A stretch of 64,000 nucleotides of DNA from Flagellimonas nanhaiensis (GTDB lineage Bacteria; Bacteroidota; Bacteroidia; Flavobacteriales; Flavobacteriaceae), in the NCBI RefSeq assembly GCF_003382275.1, contig NZ_QTJX01000001.1, positions 992,001-1,056,000 of the forward strand. Reading direction: 5' to 3'. The notes under the pieces are model-generated. The model was not told the DNA's origin, searched no databases, and saw only the letters and a program-made list of their open reading frames with translations. Positions 62,050-64,000 of the stretch are shown piece by piece. The stretch's first letter is position 1; each line of letters begins with the position of its first letter. The translations under genes and the position numbers were made by a program.

Positions 62050-62526
62050 TTATTTTGATGCATAATTACGCCCTGTTTTATAACCACAATAAGCAAGGAA
62101 GACCAAAAGTACAAGTTGGAGCCCCACGAGTATCATTGATAGTATTGCCATTAAACTTTCCACTGGGGTTCTTTCCCTTTCCACTGTTCCGTTTTCCAAG
62201 GTACTATAGGGCTGACTAAAGGTTTCCAACAGAGAAGTGAAGCCGCCCAACACCATAATCATAAAAATAAGGGCAACCATGAGAACAAGGTTGGCGGTCA
62301 AATTTTTAAAACTGGCTTGGATTGTTCTAAAAAGGTACACACCAAACAATAGCAACACAAAAAGGAGTATAGCTAAATAGAAATATGGGAAAACAAAGTA
62401 CGTATCATGGATATTGATATCAAGGAGAGAATCATGCCGAAAACCGTCCACTCCAAAGAGAAGAAGTATAACAAGGAACCCAAACCCCAGCGTTCCCAAT
62501 AACCAATAAATCTCTCTTTTTTTCAA
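62050..62526 (-). CDS. Membrane protein of unknown function
   Basis: A 158-residue protein with four predicted membrane helices (LLGTLGFGFLVILLLFG; FYLAILLFVLLLFGVYLF; LVLMVALIFMIMVLGG; LMAILSMILVGLQLVLLVFLAY). It has an odd polar loop (NIHDTYFVF), reminiscent of some cytochrome-oxidase-like subunits, but this is weak. The start is TTG at 62526 because no ATG is available. It stands alone between repeat copies. Confidence 0.65.
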   Translation of the reverse strand: MKKREIYWLLGTLGFGFLVILLLFGVDGFRHDSLLDINIHDTYFVFPYFYLAILLFVLLLFGVYLFRTIQASFKNLTANLVLMVALIFMIMVLGGFTSLLETFSQPYSTLENGTVERERTPVESLMAILSMILVGLQLVLLVFLAYCGYKTGRNYASK

Positions 62527-62618
62527 AGTATAACTTTGTTGTCAAGTTAATCAAAACCAATTATATGATTCATAATCTAGGCCATAAAATGCAATCTTGC
62601 GGAAATCGGAGGTGGTTT

Positions 62619-62694
62619 GTCATTTCGAGCGAGCGTAGCGACGAGAAATCTTTAGATTTCTCAATCGATGCCCTGCATCTCATTTCGAAATGAC
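62619..62694. repeat. Dispersed palindromic repeat, copy 3
   Basis: GTCATTTCGAGCGAGCG at the left and ATTTCGAAATGAC at the right. The inner part has AGAAATCTTTAGATTTCT, identical to copy 2b. Confidence 0.85.
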
Positions 62695-62788
62695 GAACGG
62701 TTGTTCCGTCTGTTAAACGTGACTGATGCCCCACAAGATAATAGGGGAAGGGTGCGGGGCACTCCGGGGTTTGCAATTGTCCAGGTTT

Positions 62789-63901
62789 TTAAAACAGTTT
62801 TTCCGCCAAGGTTTTAGGAAGCGCATCTTTATGAATGGTAACGCTAATGGCCTTCAGTCTCATATAACTTTCACTAAAATGGACATAGCCGCCATAGGTG
62901 GTACGACTTTCATCGGTGCCCCAACTGTTCTTGACCATGTAATAGGTATTGCCGTTTTGGTCCTTGAGTATGCCCGTAATGTGCATTAAGTGGTCATCCG
63001 TAGTGGCATAGTTTTCAAACTGTTCTTGTCTGTAGTTCTGGTCAATGGTTTTCTCTGCAACGGGTTGCGTCATTGCCTTTTTTGCATCACTGGCAAGTTT
63101 GGGGATTACGGCAACCCCATGTTTGCTGGAAAAGGTATTTTCACTGACATCACAATCCAACTCCACGGTAAACCCATTTTCCAGGGCCGTGTTTATGGTC
63201 TGCATAAGTTCATTCAGCGGAATATTGTAGAAACTGCCATTGCTCCAATTATCTGGAATATTGAGGATAAAATTGTTGTAAAATGGCCTATGGGTAAACG
63301 AGGTCAACGAGATATAATCATCGGGATTCAATGTGGTCATCTCCAAAAAAGACTGGGGGGTATAGTTTTTGCCCTCATAGGTAAACTCCGGTACATCCTT
63401 GCCCAGATAGGTGTTCAAAACACTTTCGGTGACCGCTTTCCATTTGTTGCTCAACCTTCCCGACTTACTACTGGCATAGGTTTCGCCAAGGGCCGTGATC
63501 ACCGCGATCAATTCGCTATGGTCATGACGGTTTTGATTTACATTGACCAATCCGGAATAAACTTGGTTGGGGACGAGGCCGTATTTTTTCACCGCATTCA
63601 GCACATCATGGGCCAGACCTCCTTCGCTCAATTGCGCCTTACCTTGGCGCATGATGTAATTTTCCATCTTGGCGGGATAGGTCTTTTTAACGGTGTACAG
63701 TTCGGAGAGATCAATCTGTTTGCCCGTTAGCCGAATAATTTCCGATTCCAAAAAAGAGGTACTGCTAAAACTCCAGCAGGTGCCCGTTCTACCTTGACTG
63801 ATGACCGGGGTGGCCTCTAGATCTACTACCTTTTTAAACTCATACCCTTGGGAAAAAGCGTGTAAAGAAATTAGAAATAAAAGAAAGCGTAGTGGTTTCA
63901 T
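62789..63901 (-). CDS. C1 family (bleomycin-hydrolase-type) cysteine peptidase, secreted
   Basis: A 370-residue papain-fold peptidase with signal peptide LRFLLFLISLHAFSQ. The oxyanion Gln36 and catalytic Cys42 lie in SQGRTGTCWSFS, the His in DDHLMHITGI and the Asn in YMVKNSWGTD. The arrangement (FKKVVDLEATPVISQ, LSEGGLAHDVLN) is that of C1B aminopeptidase C, which usually works in the cytoplasm; the signal peptide suggests export. Target peptides are unknown. Confidence 0.9.
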   Translation of the reverse strand: MKPLRFLLFLISLHAFSQGYEFKKVVDLEATPVISQGRTGTCWSFSSTSFLESEIIRLTGKQIDLSELYTVKKTYPAKMENYIMRQGKAQLSEGGLAHDVLNAVKKYGLVPNQVYSGLVNVNQNRHDHSELIAVITALGETYASSKSGRLSNKWKAVTESVLNTYLGKDVPEFTYEGKNYTPQSFLEMTTLNPDDYISLTSFTHRPFYNNFILNIPDNWSNGSFYNIPLNELMQTINTALENGFTVELDCDVSENTFSSKHGVAVIPKLASDAKKAMTQPVAEKTIDQNYRQEQFENYATTDDHLMHITGILKDQNGNTYYMVKNSWGTDESRTTYGGYVHFSESYMRLKAISVTIHKDALPKTLAEKLF

Positions 63902-63939
63902 TGCGAGTGGGTTTAGGCTCCAAAGTACATAATTTATTT

Positions 63940-64000
63940 GTCATTTCGAGCGAGCGTAGCGACGAGAAATCTAATGAATCTGGAAAGATTTCTCAATCGT
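63940..64000. repeat. Dispersed palindromic repeat, copy 4 (cut by window end)
   Basis: Begins GTCATTTCGAGCGAGCGTAG and contains AGAAATCTAATGAATCTGGA; the right end lies outside the window. Confidence 0.8.

Noticed and set aside
61764..62114. Open frame of 116 codons on the minus strand
   Set aside because: It consists mainly of the dispersed repeat copies 2a and 2b; other copies give similar accidental frames (also 62570-62776).

Overview
The window reads as a stretch of ordinary chromosome from a marine-type Bacteroidota, most likely Flavobacteriaceae (a Muricauda/Flagellimonas-like relative). The evidence is the gene content (GltB-like FMN protein, fused E1 alpha/beta, DUF2911, TIGR03915/TIGR03916 pair, QEGLA protein, SusC-type plug domain), the near absence of Shine-Dalgarno sequences, and promoters of the Bacteroidota type (TTG, about 18 nt, TAnnTTTG). 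No rRNA, tRNA, CRISPR array, prophage or insertion sequence was seen. Genes are dense: no gap between accepted genes exceeds 300 bases. The widest are about 16274-16526 (nothing recognised), 61768-62049 and 62527-62788 (both largely a dispersed palindromic repeat).

Layout. 1-6163: end of a DUF2911 gene, recG, then an M1 aminopeptidase coupled to a patatin-like lipase. 6165-10990: a leftward run of five genes (DsrE-like, M20 amidohydrolase, FMN-binding GltB-like protein, degenerate OmpA-like protein, membrane-anchored unknown). 11130-21057: uvrD/pcrA, an orphan HBM-type histidine kinase, a lipoprotein, Sua5/TsaC, OmpA, a glycosyltransferase, a stand-alone HsdR_N-type protein, holA and DoxX. 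21160-31114: branched-chain E1 fusion; a leftward uvrA-LOG-pseudo-M1/barrel operon; a small protein divergent from uvrA. 31167-33144: Crp/Fnr regulator and two genes that may be its targets. 33253-36263: a DNA-repair island (TIGR03915 + radical SAM TIGR03916) divergent from a LexA-like S24 repressor, separated by four copies of a GGAAATAwTCC palindrome. 36265-39469: acpH-ggt-ATP-grasp operon. 39559-49108: glmM, acyltransferase and rhomboid genes back to back over a palindromic promoter, a TlpA-like lipoprotein, a small barrel, a GlcD/GlcF-type fusion and an LpxH-like phosphoesterase. 49109-54591: aroC, a dicarboxylate symporter, then three tightly overlapping genes (ATP-grasp ligase, N-formylglutamate amidohydrolase, MATCAP-like QEGLA metallopeptidase). 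54635-64000: a DUF4139 protein carrying a SusC-like plug, DCC protein, DUF2268 lipoprotein, an arsR-thioredoxin-permease operon with a repeated operator, a serine hydrolase, small genes and a C1 peptidase.

Most interesting: (1) the ATP-grasp / formylglutamate amidohydrolase / HExxxH peptidase operon, which formally resembles a ligase-plus-carboxypeptidase modification cycle; (2) the LexA-like repressor with its 41-bp duplicated operator array facing a radical-SAM repair pair; (3) two surface proteins with unusual architecture (DUF4139 with an embedded TonB plug; an M1-like domain without zinc ligands fused to an outer-membrane barrel); (4) readable regulatory DNA, including an 18-bp perfect palindrome that makes a two-way promoter, a repeated ArsR operator and a Crp-spaced palindrome.
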